Source of the DNA: Ascaphus truei
Lineage: Eukaryota > Chordata > Amphibia > Anura > Ascaphidae
Direction: 5' to 3'
Assembly: GCA_036426205.1 (NCBI GenBank)
Contig: CM071571.1
Location: 116,004,171-116,068,170, forward strand
DNA length: 64,000 nt
A program made the translations under genes and the position numbers. How positions within the stretch are numbered: position 1 is the stretch's first letter; each line of letters starts with the position of its first letter. Below the pieces are notes generated by a model, which saw nothing but the letters and a program-made list of their open reading frames with translations, did not search any database and was not told where the DNA came from. Of the stretch, positions 1 through 13,096 are shown piece after piece.

Positions 1-1335
1 TCCTTCAGTTGTTGATTCTTCCTAGGTTTGGGAAAAGAGGAGGCCCACCCTTTGAGGCTCACCATTTAAGGGTCTTGTGGAGATTTTACCATGCCATCTT
101 CTTCTCCCTCACTGATGCTGCTCAAAATTCAACCGTCACTGCCCGATTCCCCCATATCACGCCTGTATGCCCGCAGACCTGGCTAGACCCCAGTACTGAG
201 GTGGGAACGGTATGATGCCACACACCCACAGCAGTGGGAGCAAGCCCGGAGTGTGGTATGGCATTGCTGGGCCTGTTGGAAGAGTTGTTAGTTATACTTG
301 CAACGCTTGGGGATGTCCATAGGAGTAGTCGTGTCTGTGTGCCAATGTCCAGGAGTCCAGAGGTTAGAATCGTCAGAGTATAAGCCAGGTTTAGGAAGCC
401 AGAGGTAAGCGAAGTTGTATGCGTAGCAGGGTTCAAGGGATACCAGAGAGCAGAGTAGTCCAGGACAAGCAGGGGTCAAAGCCAGGGAAATCCAAGATAA
501 CACAAGAGCAGGAAATAACAGGAACACAGAGGGAGCACAGCATAGGTCAGGTACACACAGGGAAACAGGAACTATGCAGAGCGAGGAAGAAGTGGACAGA
601 CAGGGGTTATAAAGGAGGGCATACCAATAGGAGAGAGGGGAGGAGTAGAGAGAGAAGTGGGAGACGACAGGGAGAGAAGAGAAGGAGACAGAAGGGGCAG
701 TCAGGGGAATGGCCTGGAGGGCTTGGGAGGTGGAGACATGGGGAACAGGATAAGAAGAGCATGTGAGCGCGCCCTCTGTAAGCTGGGGATGCGCGCGCAA
801 AGGTTGCAACACAGAGAGGGCCGCACGGAGCAAGGGAAGGATGCAGGAGGAGCACGAAGCCCAGAGAAGGGGAACGCGAGCGTGACCTGCGACTGCGAGA
901 CGGCATGCAGAGGGAGGGAGCAGGTGGATCAGGGAGACCAGCGGAGGAGAGTGTGCGCATGCCCATCGTGGGCTGAGGGAGCGCATGCACCGGTCGCGGC
1001 ACCAGGCGTGCGGAACGCCGTGCCGCGGGCACCACGGAGGGAGGAGGCAACGGGACGGATGTCACCATGGGGGAAGGTAATGCGGGCACCGCGGGAGAGA
1101 GGGAGCGGGGAGGATCATAGGAGGGACTGAGGGACCGCGTGGGTATGCGAGACCTGCGGGGAACACACTGTGGCAAGGGGAGAGAGGTGGAAGGCAAAGG
1201 AGAGGAGTGTGAAGGAGTAGAAGGGGCAACAGGAGATGGGAGAGAGGGACAAGGAGGGGAAGGAATCTCCTGAGTCGTCACACCCCAGAAAGGTGAAAAG
1301 GGAGCCTAGGGGTCTCGTCCCAATGCTCAAGCTGC
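1..1335 (-). mobile_element. Truncated Ty3/gypsy element: 3' end and LTR
   Basis: On the minus strand a polypurine-like CTTTCTGGGG (about 1,282-1,291) is followed by TGTGACGACTCAGGAG, the form of an LTR start. The LTR would then run from about 1,281 down to about 200 and is GC-rich and purine-biased on the plus strand, like the other gypsy LTRs here. The short stretch 1,282-1,335 would be the 3' edge of the internal region. Beyond 1,335 the sequence becomes abruptly AT-rich, so the rest of the element is missing. The long open frames on both strands in this interval are a by-product of the biased composition and encode nothing I recognise. The outer LTR end was not fixed by a target duplication. 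Confidence 0.5.
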
Positions 1336-4160
1336 ATCTTTTTCCTATGTGTCGAGGTTTTCTTGATGATAATTATTAATAACCTAGTAAATATGAAATC
1401 TATCAAAAGTAAATAGCAATACATTGGGGTTTTATATAAAAAATTTTTTCTTAAATAGCACTATAGATTGTATGCAACACCCTACATATGGATTAACAGG
1501 CACAATAAGTACCTACCCTATAGATCTTACAATATACTTTTCAGGAAGATAAAGGGACACACAAGGAGTTGACACCGGAATTTGTACGACTCCCGTGCCC
1601 CAAAGTTGATGTCATGTTTTCCGAGTCAGTGTCTTTACATACTGAGCTGCTCCTTCAGCCCAAGTGTAACAGGGGAGTAATCCCTGTTCAAGTAATGTGC
1701 CTTTAATCTAGCAGTGTGGTGGTTAACTGCTGGTAGTCAATTAATAAACACCACCTGCCTGATATAGATTGCTTACAAAAGCCTGTCTTGTGAGACAGGA
1801 AATGAGTCTCCTTAGCTCATACCTGAGCTGAACTTGGGAGAGAGAGCAGAGATTGTCTTTGACTCTCACAACAGTCTTGAGCCCTGCCAGAAGAAACAGC
1901 AGAGCTGCTTACAAGACACAGGGAAAACTTCTAAACCTGAATGCTGACACACCCTGAGGGAAGGGAGCTGAACCAGGAACAGAGGAGATTTTCCCTCCAA
2001 GGAACAGATAAGACTTTCATTCTTAAGAGACTTTTTATATCTGCGTATTTCATGCTATGTGTTTGGGGCTGGGAGACATGCTTAACTAAGGCAGTTGTGG
2101 ATTGCATGGTATTTCACTACAGCCACTCCCAAGTGAATAGAAGCTGTGTTTCCCCCTTGTTTGGATGGTTTCCTAATGTTAAGGAAAAGGCACAATAAAG
2201 CCTCGTTATAATTTCACCTTATAAATAATTTTATTCCATACTACACTTGGGGCATGAGTTTATTCATTCTATATTTTTTCATATATTTCATATCAATTAT
2301 TATCCCCTTTATTACTTAGACTGTTCACAATTTGATTCACTGGAGACGTTTATTATATTCACAGTTAAGCCATAATATTGGAATCCTCAGATGCTCATTC
2401 CGGAGAAATTCTGATTCTGTCAATGTAATTGCATGATTTCGTACCCTGTGAGAAATCATTTGAAATGGTGGCTAGAAAGGATTTAACAGGTTTATTCATT
2501 AATTTCCCATTTACCCTTTTCTTCTCAAATAAGTGGGAGGATTCGTTCAAATAATCTTACCTCTTCTGAATGACTAGACCTCCTTTTTTGGCCTGTCTGA
2601 AAACTATATCTCTCCTTTCTACCAAAATGGAAATGTATCACATAATGTACCTAAATCTGCAGAAACACATTCAAATAATGTCACTATATGTTTCACTTGT
2701 GAATTTATGGGAAAGTTGACGTCTTCTTGAACACCTTTTTGTCTCCAAGTAACCCAGATCACAAGGGATTAAAGCTGGAAAATCCAAATTGTCATTAGCC
2801 AAATCCTCTGTATTTCAAGCTTTTTTCTCAAAAAACTTTTACTAGATAGATTCCTAATGAAAATATTAAGAACTATATACAATTCAAATTTGTTGGGACC
2901 CGAGATGGGTGTAAAGAACAAAGCACATTTTAAAAGATTTAATTTCACTGGAATCAAGTTAAAAATACTTGCAGGAGTGATCATATTATCAGAGGTGTCT
3001 TTCTTAGACCTGCTTGTGCCCCTCTCATTTCTTTCCTTGTGGTATGGAGCTTTTCCTCTCCTGCTTCCTGTTGTCCCATTGGGGCAGCTCTCACCTCTCT
3101 AAACTGTTGCCCCTCTCTAAAAAAGAAAAATTATTTCTATTCCTATGTGATTGACTACCTACTCTGGGTCCATTCCTTTGGAACTGCACCCTCTCTCCAA
3201 AACTTGTAGACCATTAACTATCCTATTTTAAAATCTTGCTTAATAAATGTATTATTGTGCATGCACATACGGGTTGCATATCAGTCATTCCTCTCCGCTT
3301 CATTGAATTTTAGTTTTCCTTTACATTCCTTAGGATTTCATACAGTAAACTTCAAGGAAATGTTATTCCTAGTTCAAGGACATTGTGAAAAAAACGTCTA
3401 TTATTAGAACATGCAATGGAGTTCTGAGTCATTAGCCATGTAGACCAGTAACCTGATCTACAGTATTACATGAAATTGTGTTTAGACATTTAGGTAGAGT
3501 TTCTGCTGGGGTTTTCCTCACATGCTCCATTTGTTCTTTCTACAGTTTTCAGGAGCCAAATATGGCTATATACAGTATGTGAACAGCTTATAAGTATTCT
3601 CTCTATAGATAGGAATGATAGTAATTTAGTCTACTAAATGTACAGCTCCACAATATTTTCTCTGTGTTTTAGAAAGAGTTCATGAAATTAGATTTGATAT
3701 GCATAAATCCATAAATCCCCACTACATTTTTTTTATATTGTGAACATCCATTTATATATCAGTCTAACAGTAACAATCAACCTATAAATCATTGGCATAT
3801 AAAAAGAACATATTTTTGATAGATATGCATGAATTATACCATATACAACAAATAATAAACATGATATATCGGATACTATAATATAATTTCTTTTTCCATC
3901 TCAATTTTAAGATTTATTGTAAAAAATAACTGTTTTCACTTCCGCTGAATTTCTGGAGACTTGTAATCTTTTCTGATGCTTATCTCCTTGGTTAATTATA
4001 CCATCATTATTTTACATAAAACAGAAACAGAATACAAATGTGTAACTTGACAAATGTATCTCTCTTTAGAAGTCAGTGTTATAATAATATAGTGGATATG
4101 TAAAAGGGAAGGCTTCTGCTTCAGCTAAACCCTGGGGGTGCACATGGGGATAGAAAAAGA
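1336..4160. other. AT-rich spacer, no gene seen
   Basis: No domain-bearing frame is visible. The stretch 1,640-2,200 contains TGTAACAGGGGAGTAATCCC-like sequence and an AATAAA at about 2,193, so it may be an old LTR, but no matching second end or target duplication was found. The remainder is AT-rich with only short chance open frames. Confidence 0.5.
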
Positions 4161-4166
4161 TCCCCC

Positions 4167-4465
4167 TTGGATCATGCACTCAACCTGAATGAATGTAATC
4201 ACTTTAACTGGAAAGGGGTAGTATTAGCCACCTCCACTGATACAGAGAATAATTTTATTACAATATAAGGGAAATAATTAAAATCTAAACTCATAATGCT
4301 AACTATGTTGATAGGACCGGTAGGAAAGTAATCCTGCCAGAAATTATTATTTCCCTTATGTCTTATATTGTAAATAAAATTATTCTCTGTATAGGTGGAG
4401 GTGGCTAACACTACCTCTTTCCAGTTAAAGTGATTAAATTCATTCAGGTGGAGTGCATGATCCAA
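4167..4465. repeat. Foldback (hairpin) repeat with ~115-bp arms
   Basis: The left arm (about 4,167-4,280) starts TTGGATCATGCACT and the right arm (about 4,350-4,465) ends with its complement, AGTGCATGATCCAA after small differences. Inside, the segment around TTAACTGGAAA and GCCACCTCCAC is mirrored by GTGGAGGTGGC and TTTCCAGTTAA. The unpaired loop is about 70 bp. This is the form of a foldback MITE; no transposase and no clear target duplication were seen, so the superfamily is open. An open frame running through it on the minus strand is a shadow. Confidence 0.75.
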
Positions 4466-4920
4466 TGGGGAATTGCAGACACTATAAGTGCACAACTTGT
4501 GCACAATCTGGATCTGTGCTGCATTGTTGTAGAGTCATACTTCTGAGAAACTGATAAATATTTCTAGTGAGTTTCCAGTGAACCTTTTATGAGTGTGCCA
4601 GAAATCTAACAGGGACCAAAGGATTTATGGGAAATCCCTCCTTAGAATTTGTATACTTGAGCCGTCTGAGCGTATTTCTTTCTGTACTGGATATTATTCA
4701 CATACCAAACCATTCTGTGACTGAGCTTTGCAATTTTTTGCCAGAGTTGTGGTATGCTCACAGTCATAAATTGCTGTCAAAGTCTGACATTTTGAATCCA
4801 TCATCTTTACACATTTAAAAATACCAAGTTGATCGAAAAATGCAGAGAATTGAAGGACATGAAAGACATGTACATTGAGATAAAAAAGCATTAACTCACA
4901 AATTTTTACTTTATTAAATA
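4466..4920. other. AT-rich spacer, no gene seen
   Basis: Only short chance frames. The last four bases before the adjoining LTR element (CTGT, 4,921-4,924) form the left copy of its target-site duplication. Confidence 0.5.
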
Positions 4921-4924
4921 CTGT

Positions 4925-7900
4925 TGTAACGGGTATTCCACCCCACCCAATCTCATATATAGTGTGGAGGGTGAGGTAGAACATGTAGTGTTACCGTGTG
5001 GTGGCGTATCCCTGCAGTGGCTCACAGGAGGTCTGACCTCCCCGCTAATGAACGCCTGGGGTGACTCCTTGTAACGATCCTTCGGTTGCAGCGCCTCCAC
5101 CTATGTAGGATTCTATTGAATGAGAACCTACATAGGTGACCCCTACTCAGAAAACCACATACCTATATTATGATCTAACATGTTTAATGAATGAACAATG
5201 ACACACCCTTCTTCAGAAACACTTATCGTCAATACCAGTGCATCAATACACTTCTTACCATCCCCCCCCCACCCCACTGCCTCTCACATTACCCCCTCAT
5301 CTCTGGAGTGTCCACAGCATAAAGACCAGTGTGAGTGTGAGGATAGCGCTTCCGGTGTTTGGGGCCCGTGGTGCACTTAATATATACAGGTACCTACACG
5401 AGCACTCCTGATGCTCGGACTTGCAACTGTCTTCTAAAAGGGTCGACGCGTCCGTCTGATCCTATCCAGGTACATCGCCGTGGACCCCCAACGCAGGGTC
5501 CCACCGCTTCAACGGGAACACAACATCTCTTTGGTCACAGCAACCGAAACCACAGGAACAGCCACCCGCTATCCCCTGTCTATCCTTACCTATCCTACTA
5601 GTGACAGGTAACCCTAACCTAGGGCCTGTCCCTGATGACCCGCAACCTGGGTGGCTTAGGGAAATCTCCTAGGCCTGCGGAGTAATACCCTGCCCCACAA
5701 CCCCCTAGCTACCCCGTCCCTAAACTGTATCTACTACTACCTACTAGATCACCCTAACAGCCTAACGCAACCTGCAGCCCCGACACACATCTCACCTGAT
5801 CAGCCTGCAGGGATGCACAACACACTTCCTGCACACACTGCGCTCCACACATTCATCAAACACACAGAACGTACAACAACCATTCCACTTGGAGAGGGAG
5901 AATCTATCTGGGACCTAAGGGTTTAATGTATGCCTACTCCCCTAACTGGCCTCAGTCCTGACTCCCCTACAACCGCGACCTGAGTGACAGGGTCCCTTAC
6001 TCTAGGGCATTCCCTGGCAACACTCACTATATGGGATACCTAGAGCTATCTTGGGCCAAGGGGTGCTGGCTAGTACAGGGATCCCTCTCTCCGTACCCTA
6101 CCCTCCTTCCCTTGTCTCCCCTTGCTCTGCTCCTTCCTAGCTGCCTAACGGCTGCAAGCCCCGCCAAAATGTCTCTCATTTTCCCAGGGTCTCCTAAGCC
6201 TATTGGCTCCCGGGTGTCACATGGGCTCGCGCAAGGCTCTTGGATATGTATTCCCAGCTCCAGCCTTCCCTGGTATCTAGGTGTTTTTTCGCGGGCTTCT
6301 CCCTGAATCGTCCCTTCGCCTTTGCCAAGCTTTCCACTGAGGAGCACGGAACTCCATAGGAGTGTGGGGGTAAGGGTGGGGAGTACGCGGGCGAGGGGTC
6401 GTCAGCCGCGGACAGTCCAGGAAGGGGGTGGCGATCGAGCGGGTATTGGGCCGAGGATGGAAAGGGAGGAGTGAAGTAGGTCAGTGTGAAGGTAAGATCA
6501 AGATCGGTGTGGGGACGTTGTGTAGTACCAGGGACCATTAAATGGGGGGGTGGGGCTAGCACGGGTTGAGTCACGGGGCATATGGGAAGTGTCTGAGTTA
6601 GAGCGTGGCGTGGAGGGAGGTGTCTAGGGTAGGGCAGGATGATTTTCTCGGGGGCGCGTTACTGGGGATAGAGGGTCTTGTCGGTTGGAAGAGACGTAGG
6701 GGGGAGGGAGGGAAGGGAGCTAAGACAGACGAGGGATGAGGAGAGTAAAGCGTTTTGGGAGTGGAGGCAAGGTGAGGAGGGGGTAGAATGATTGTGGGAT
6801 AATTTGGTGTGGCGGGGCTAGGGGGACATGGTTGTTCGAGCAGGGAAAGGAGAGGGTCGTGAACAGAGACGCAGTGGGTGTGTGGCGCTGGTACGTGGGG
6901 GGCTCAGGCGACAATTAGAGGAAGCGAAAGAAGCTGACGTGCGGGCAATTGGGTTCGGAGCGGTGAGAGCGGTAGACAAAGCGGACAAGTGTGGCGGCGT
7001 ACGTGCTGGGATAAAAAGAATTGGGAAATATGAGCGAGTTAATAGGGCGAGTCAAGAAAACCAAGGTACGGAGTAGGAGAGCAGGGAGCACAGGTACAGG
7101 GTTAGTGGGGGGATGGGTGAGATGTTGGGTGGGGTAGATAAGAGGTACTGGGATGAGGTAAGCGGTAGGGGGGTGAAAAAGCAAATAGTAGAACGGGAAA
7201 AGGGAGCAAAGGGGAAGAGGTTGGGAGGGAACGACCGTATTATGGTTGAGAGCGAGTGGCTAGTGTTGAGGGGGTTGGGGAGAGGAGGTTGCGTGCCAGC
7301 CCGCTGAGTGAGGTGGATGGTTAAGGGGACGGAGCGGGGGGGGAGAGATTGCGGAGAGTGGGGGATGGAAGGAAGTAGTAATGCGGGGTCGGGGGATCGA
7401 AGATGAGGGGTGTCCTAAGGCAATCGGTAGGTGAGTGGAATCTTTCGTTTGGGGGGAGGGGTAGCGGGGTGGTGGTTGGAGGGAGGTGGAAGGATGGAGG
7501 GAGTGCAAAGTGGGAGAAGGTTCGTCATGGCGGAGGCGGAGAGGGGAGCGTGGGGGAGGAGAAGGGCGGCTGATTGAGTAGGCGTAGGGGGATTGAGGGG
7601 GGGACTAGGGGGGGGGTGCAAGCGCGAGCTTGGGTGGCGGTAGATGGCGTTGCGAGAAACAGGTTTAGTTGGATGCTAAGCGAGGGGGGGCGTGCGGTGA
7701 CGGGAGGGTTAAGGGGAGGGTCCGCAGGATGGTGGGTTAGGAGCGGGTAAGTTTAGGGAGGGCGATGGGGAGGCGCGGAGTGGAAGTGTCGATAGGGGCG
7801 GAAGGAGGGGGGGAGGCGTATTATGAGGAAGGGGAGGACATAGAAAGGTTGATCGGCGGCTTGAGCGCAAGGCTTAAAGGGAAGACGGGGAGGAAAGGGG

Positions 7901-8611
7901 CTGGGGACTGTGGGGGGGGGGGGCAGGAGGCTTCGTGAATGGGTGGGGGAGGGTACGCTTGAAGGGAGAGGGGGGGCGGTGGTTAGTGGGGCTTTAATAA
8001 GGGTGCAGATCAGGTAGGGGAGGTATGGTGAGGGTAAGGTTTAGGTGGGGAAGGCGAAGGATATACGAGTGGCCACCGCGCCTGTGGTAGGTGAGAGGGA
8101 TTGAATATGATTGTGGGAGGAAAGAGTCGTGGGTCTGGGGGTGGGATGCGAGTAAGGCGATGGGAGGCAGGGATGTGGGGTTAGGTCCGGGGGGGTGGGC
8201 AAGGGAGATGGGAGAGAAACTTTGAATAGGTTTTGGTTCCTTTGAATGATGGCGGGGGGAGAGCGGTAGCGTAATGAGGTGACTGAAGGCTGTCTCGACC
8301 TTCCCTCAGCTCTCCTGCTCTCGCGCGAGCTATCCCTGTCTCGGGGGCTTTCCCTGCGCTACGGTCCTGCGCATGCGCAACAGTGTTCTCTATGGCGGCG
8401 CCCTGCTTTCCGGCCGCCGGGACCTTAGAGACGCGATGCGGCCTTAGCAACCGCCCGATCGCGTCCCCGGCAACGGCCGCAGGCAGGACAAGCCGCGCTG
8501 CTCCTGCTCCAGCCCCCACCTTGGAACAGCAGCCGTCGGGTTTTTCAGCACCCGCGATCGAGCTGCACCAGGGGAGGGGGGCCTCCAGGAGCCACGGGAG
8601 CTCCAGGCTAT
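4925..8611 (-). repeat. 3' LTR of element A with internal insertion
   Basis: The halves 4,925-6,318 and 8,286-8,611 together match the other LTR. The match breaks after CGCGGGCTTCTCCCT (about 6,303) and resumes at CTCGACCTTCCC (about 8,296). In between lies a G-rich block with no counterpart. The first half differs from the other LTR by frequent one-base gains and losses, especially at homopolymers, more in the manner of unpolished long-read sequence than of ageing. Confidence 0.75.
6320..8285. other. Anomalous G-rich, C-poor block inside the 3' LTR
   Basis: Nearly 2 kb in which the plus strand is dominated by G with A and T and very little C, with many GGGG and GGGGG runs (for example about 7,560-7,620 and 7,905-7,925) and no exact repeat unit I can fix. 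It is absent from the sister LTR. It could be an expanded, highly diverged G-rich minisatellite or badly called long-read sequence across one. The open frames here on both strands are composition artefacts. Confidence 0.6.
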
Positions 8612-11052
8612 TTCTCCCCTGGTGGAACTCCAACGTCCTCGCTTGGATAGCAGAGGCAACCACCACACAACATTACATAACACATGTCAAATTTACACTT
8701 CAGGTTACATTGCACTTCACACCAATAACCCGAAGCGTGCTGAGACCATTTGTGGTGCCCCCTAACTGAACATGTGGGGGTACCTCACTTTTGCGTCCGT
8801 GAGCCTCCCCCAGAAAAAATTCTTGGAGAGCACACTCTAAAGCGACAGTTACGGGCTCTTGCGCTACTCTCCCCCCCTGGTGGAAGGAGTAGCACAACGT
8901 CCTTTAGTAGGCCTTTACCTTACCCGGTCATCCGCGGCAGGGATGCAGTAGACCAGGAGGCCAGGACCTTTCCCCGGTCCACCACCTGGCGAATAGCACG
9001 CTCCTTTTGGGCGTAAAGGAGGCCAGTCTTCTCTGGATCGTCCTTTACACAGTCCTTGTCCTACGGACTTGCGAGGCTTCCACTGAGAAGCAAGCACTGG
9101 GAAATGTCTCGGTTTCACAATGGCGGGGGAAAAAGTAGACACCTCTACCCCTGCGGTGATTCATGGTGGCCAACAGGTCCTCGGGGACGCTGTCAGTTCC
9201 CACCTTGGTGGTATCGGGACCTGTCCCCAATTCTTCTGGGACAGTCCACTCACTGACTCGAACTTCGGGAGCGTTGGATCCCAGTCCTGGGACCACTTGC
9301 GTCGGAGCACACGGGCTCACACTCACGCTCAGGAACCGTAGTTTGGCCTTTCACGGCCACCTCCATCGGAGTCGTGTGGGGAACAAGGGGGTTCCTTACC
9401 ACTCTGCTGGCTGACGATGGGCTTCCCTTCTTCCGGAAGGATCGACGGTAGACATTGGTCCACCTCTCTTCCTGGACACTACCTTCTAATGAGGACACCT
9501 CCGCCAGGACGCGATGAAGAGGGGAGCCCTTCGCCAGGCGACCAGACTTAAGAGCCATCGTGCTCCGCAGTCACCTGGAGCTCACCCCGACACCCTGGGG
9601 CAGTCGACTCACCCCTTGTCGGCGTTAGGTAACTGGTCCCCATTCTAGGACCGATGGTACCTCTGTAGTAGGGTCGGTACTGACCATTGTAGGGCACACG
9701 GGCCCACAGCCGGTCCGCAACACTCGGGACACACTTCCTCTAGGGCACACGGGCCCACAGCAGGCTCTGCATTCGCCAAGATATTGTGGTCATTGATGTC
9801 ACTAAAGTGGTCCGCGGCAGGCGCATCACCACAGTGGCGGGTCGCTGGATTCACTAGAAGAATGGTGGGGGTATATACACCTTACCCTGTGATTCCTCTG
9901 CCTCACTGCTGGTGTGGGTCGCCGGTAGGCGCATCGCCACCGATGGGAATTCAACCTTGTCCGCTGGCAACATCACGATCAGATCCTCCGCAACGTGTTG
10001 CTCGGCTCCAGGATGGGCTGATCCGGGTTCTTGGTTCCTGCTCAGGAACCAGGTCTAGAAGGTTCACTTGGGCGCACTGGCCCTCCGAAATGTCTATGAA
10101 AGGGTAGATGGTTAGTTATACTGACCCTCTTAGGCTGGGGCACAATAGGTTTTAAGAACCAGGCACCGCAATCTTCACATGAGGCTCCACGCCAATGCCC
10201 TCAGAACAGTCACATGTGGGGCTAAAATTACGTATGCTCGTTTCTCCATCCACGGTGCCGGTCTTGAAATCCAGTCGGTTAGCTGAAATAGGTCGGCTCC
10301 TTGACATAAGCTTTTTGCAGCAATGTGCACATTAATGTAAGGGCTTTCACTCCTGGCGCGTGCCAGGCCACAACACATTGGGGTGTACTCCCTTACAGTC
10401 TGTTTCATCATATCAGGAAACCAAGAGTCTATTTCATTTATGTCGGCCACAGTGCCCTCTTCCTCGGGCTGTCCTGTAGCCGCCAACGGCACGGGTTGCA
10501 GAGTCGGTATCCTGCAGCACGCCACACATGCGTCCCCAGGCCAATTTACAAAAGGAGCAGTTCACCGTTGTTACAGAAACATTCCCGGCACCCATCCTCG
10601 TTCGCGTCTTCCAACCGCCCCTTTTCAGGCACGTCAAAACACCAAAGTTCATACTACCTGACGGACTCAATGATTCGATCATACACGGGCACAACAAAAA
10701 GGATACGCACCCGGCCTTAGTCTGCCATAGTCCATATGACGGCGAGCAATTTTCTTTGCACCCCGTACTTTCTTTGATGGAGACAGCAGTTACTGTGAAG
10801 GCGCACTGGGCCTACTCCCCCTGGTGGAATCTGAAGGAGGGGCAGCACACTCTTTCATTAAGTGACTCTGGCTCGGCACAGAGTTATTCAGTTGCGGGGC
10901 GGGGCTTAGTTTCCCGCCAAGCTCGGGCGTCTGCAACATTTTCCCGCGCGGGCGGGAAATCAGCACGTGACTTCTTCATGGCGAACAAAAATAGCACAAT
11001 TTAGAAAAATGAAAAGAGGGCACCCCAGGTCAATCTCAGCAGCCGCCTCAAA
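8612..11052 (-). mobile_element. Interior of element A, uncharacterised
   Basis: About 2.4 kb between the LTRs. On the minus strand a frame at 10,525-10,175 (116 codons, starting MACCRIPTLQPVPLAATG) is the most protein-like; it contains a Cys-rich start and Trp-rich stretches but no motif I can name. It could be a gag remnant or chance. Two copies of a CACACGGGCCCACAGC phrase lie about 60 bp apart (about 9,686-9,765), and a CCCCCTGGTGGAA phrase occurs at about 8,872 and 10,818. No zinc knuckle, DTG, YLDD or DDE motif was found. Confidence 0.5.
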
Positions 11053-12766
11053 TGTAACGGGTATTCCACCCACCCAATTCCATATATAGTGTGGGTGAGT
11101 AGAACATTAGTTGTTACCGGTGTGGTGCGTATACCTGCAGGCTCACAGGAGGTCTGAGCCTCCGCTAATGAGAGCCTGGGGTGACTCCTCTGGAACGGAT
11201 CTTCGTTTGCAGCGCCCTCCACCTATGTGGAGGATTCTATGGAAATGGTAATGACCCTACATAGGAACCCACTCAGAAACCCATACCAGTATTATGTATA
11301 ACAGGTTTACTGAATGAACAATGACAACACCTTACTTCAAAAACACTATATCAATAACAGTGCATCAATACAACTGCGTACCATCCCCCCCCCACCACAG
11401 TTCCATCATCACATTCCCTCAGTCTCTGGAGTGTCCACAGCAATAAAGACCAGTGTGGAGTGTGAGGGATAGCGCTTCCCGGTGTTGGGCCCGGTGGTGC
11501 ACTTAATATTATACGAGGTACCTTCCGAGCACATCCGATGCTCGGACGACAACTGTCTTCTAAAAGGGTCAGACGTCCGTTGATCCTATCCAGGGTACTT
11601 CTGCCGTGGACCCCAACGAGGTCCCACCGCTTCACGGAACACAACAGTCTCTTGGTACAGCAACCGAACCACAGGAACAGCACGCCGCTATCCTCTGTCT
11701 ATCCTTAACTAATCTAGCGTACAGGAACCCTAACCTAGGGCCTGTCCTGATGAACCGCAACCTGGGTGGCTTAGGGGAAATTCTCCTAGGGCCTGCGGAG
11801 TAATACCTGCCCCACACCCCTAGCTACCCAGTCCCTAACTGTATCTACTACTACTATACTAGATACTCCTAACAGCCTAACGCACCTGCACCGACACACA
11901 ACACTCACACTGTCAGCCTGCAGGGATGCACACACGCTGCAACCCCTGCGCCCAGCACATGCAGCACAAACACCACAGAACGGTACACACCATTCACTGG
12001 AGAGGGAGAATCTATCTGGGACCTAAGGGTTAATAGTATGCCTACTCCCTAACGAGGCCCAGTCCTGACTCCCACTAACAACCGACTAACCTGAGTGACA
12101 GGGTCCCTTACTCTAGGGCATTCCCTGGCAACACTCACTATATGGATCCCTAGAGCTATCTTGGGCCAAGGGGGTGCTGGCTAGTACAGGGGATCCCTCT
12201 CTCCCTACCCTACTCCTTCCCTTGTCTGCCTCCTTGCTCTGCTCCTTCTGACCTGCCTAACGTGCTGCAAGCCCCGCCAAATGTATCTCTTTCCCAGGGG
12301 TCTCCTAAGCCCTATTGGCTCCCTGGTGTCACATGGGGCTCGCAAAGGCTCTTGGGATATGTATTCCCGCTCAGAGCCTCCTCTGTAGGCTAGGGGTTCG
12401 CGGGCTTCTCCCTATCCTCACTGCGCTGCGCAACTTTCCCGGCTGCCTCGACCTTCCCCAGCTCTCCCTGCTCTCGCGCGAGCTATCCCTGTCTCGGGGG
12501 CTTTCCTCCGCCTACGCTCCCTGCGCATGCGCAACAGTGTTCTCTATGGCGGCGCCCTGCTTGTCCGGCCGCCGGGACTTAGAGACGCGATCCGGCCTTA
12601 GCAACCGCCCGATCGCGTCCTCCCGGCAACCGGCCGCAGGCAGGACAAGCCGCGCTGCTCCCTCATCCAGCCCCACCCTTGGAAGCAGCCGTCGGGTTTT
12701 TCAGCACCCGCGATCTAAGCTTCACCGTATGGGGGCCTCCAGGAGCCACGGGAGCTCCAGGCTATA
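11053..12766 (-). repeat. 5' LTR of element A
   Basis: About 1.71 kb, opening TGTAACGGGTATTCCACCC on the plus strand and closing GGCTATA; the expected GGCTACA appears in element B, so the terminal CA has probably decayed by a C to T change. It is nearly collinear with the LTR at 4,925 apart from the roughly 2 kb block missing here. The part 12,430-12,760 is GC-rich with several CpGs and contains a GCATGCGCAA motif. Confidence 0.8.
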
Positions 12767-12770
12767 CTGT

Positions 12771-13056
12771 CTTAAAAGCCAACAAAATATATATTTGACA
12801 TTTTTACCCTACTTTGACGTGGCTCAAGGCATCAACTTGTTCTGTCAAGAAAACATTAGTGGCATGAAAAACTCCCTATTATCACAAGAAAAAAACATAC
12901 CATTCTGTTGTGCTTGACAAACTACATAATAATCATTAACCAATCATCCAACCAAAGTGTATATTATCTTATAAAATGAATATGTCAAATTATACTTTCA
13001 TTTCTTCTTGCTGGGGTACATTTTTGTTTCTAAAAAAAGAAATGAAAAAATATATA

Positions 13057-13096
<40 letters not shown>

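Larger units (their letters stand above)
4925..12766 (-). mobile_element. LTR retrotransposon A, two LTRs, no recognisable pol
   Basis: Two direct LTRs read TGTAACGGGTATTCC at their plus-strand left ends (4,925 and 11,053) and GGAGCTCCAGGCTA at their right ends (about 8,610 and 12,764). CTGT flanks both sides (4,921-4,924 and 12,767-12,770), a 4-bp target duplication. Orientation is minus: the sequence inside the 11,053 LTR (TTTGAGGCGGCTGCTGAGAT on the minus strand) matches the primer-site region of gypsy element B, and the sequence next to the other LTR (AAGCGAGGACGTTGG) matches B's polypurine region. The interior is only about 2.4 kb and I recognise no protease, RT, RNase H or integrase, so this looks non-autonomous, mobilised by a B-like relative. 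Many single-base indels separate the LTRs. Confidence 0.85.

Noticed and set aside
288..1281. Long open frames on both strands near the window start
   Set aside because: Purine-biased GC-rich LTR sequence lacks stops by composition; peptides are low-complexity Arg/Gly or Ser/Pro-rich.
5359..5601. 80-codon plus-strand frame
   Set aside because: Lies in an LTR, and its counterpart in the sister LTR is broken by indels.
6720..7621. Several 60-90-codon frames in the G-rich block
   Set aside because: Composition artefacts; overlapping on both strands with no domain.
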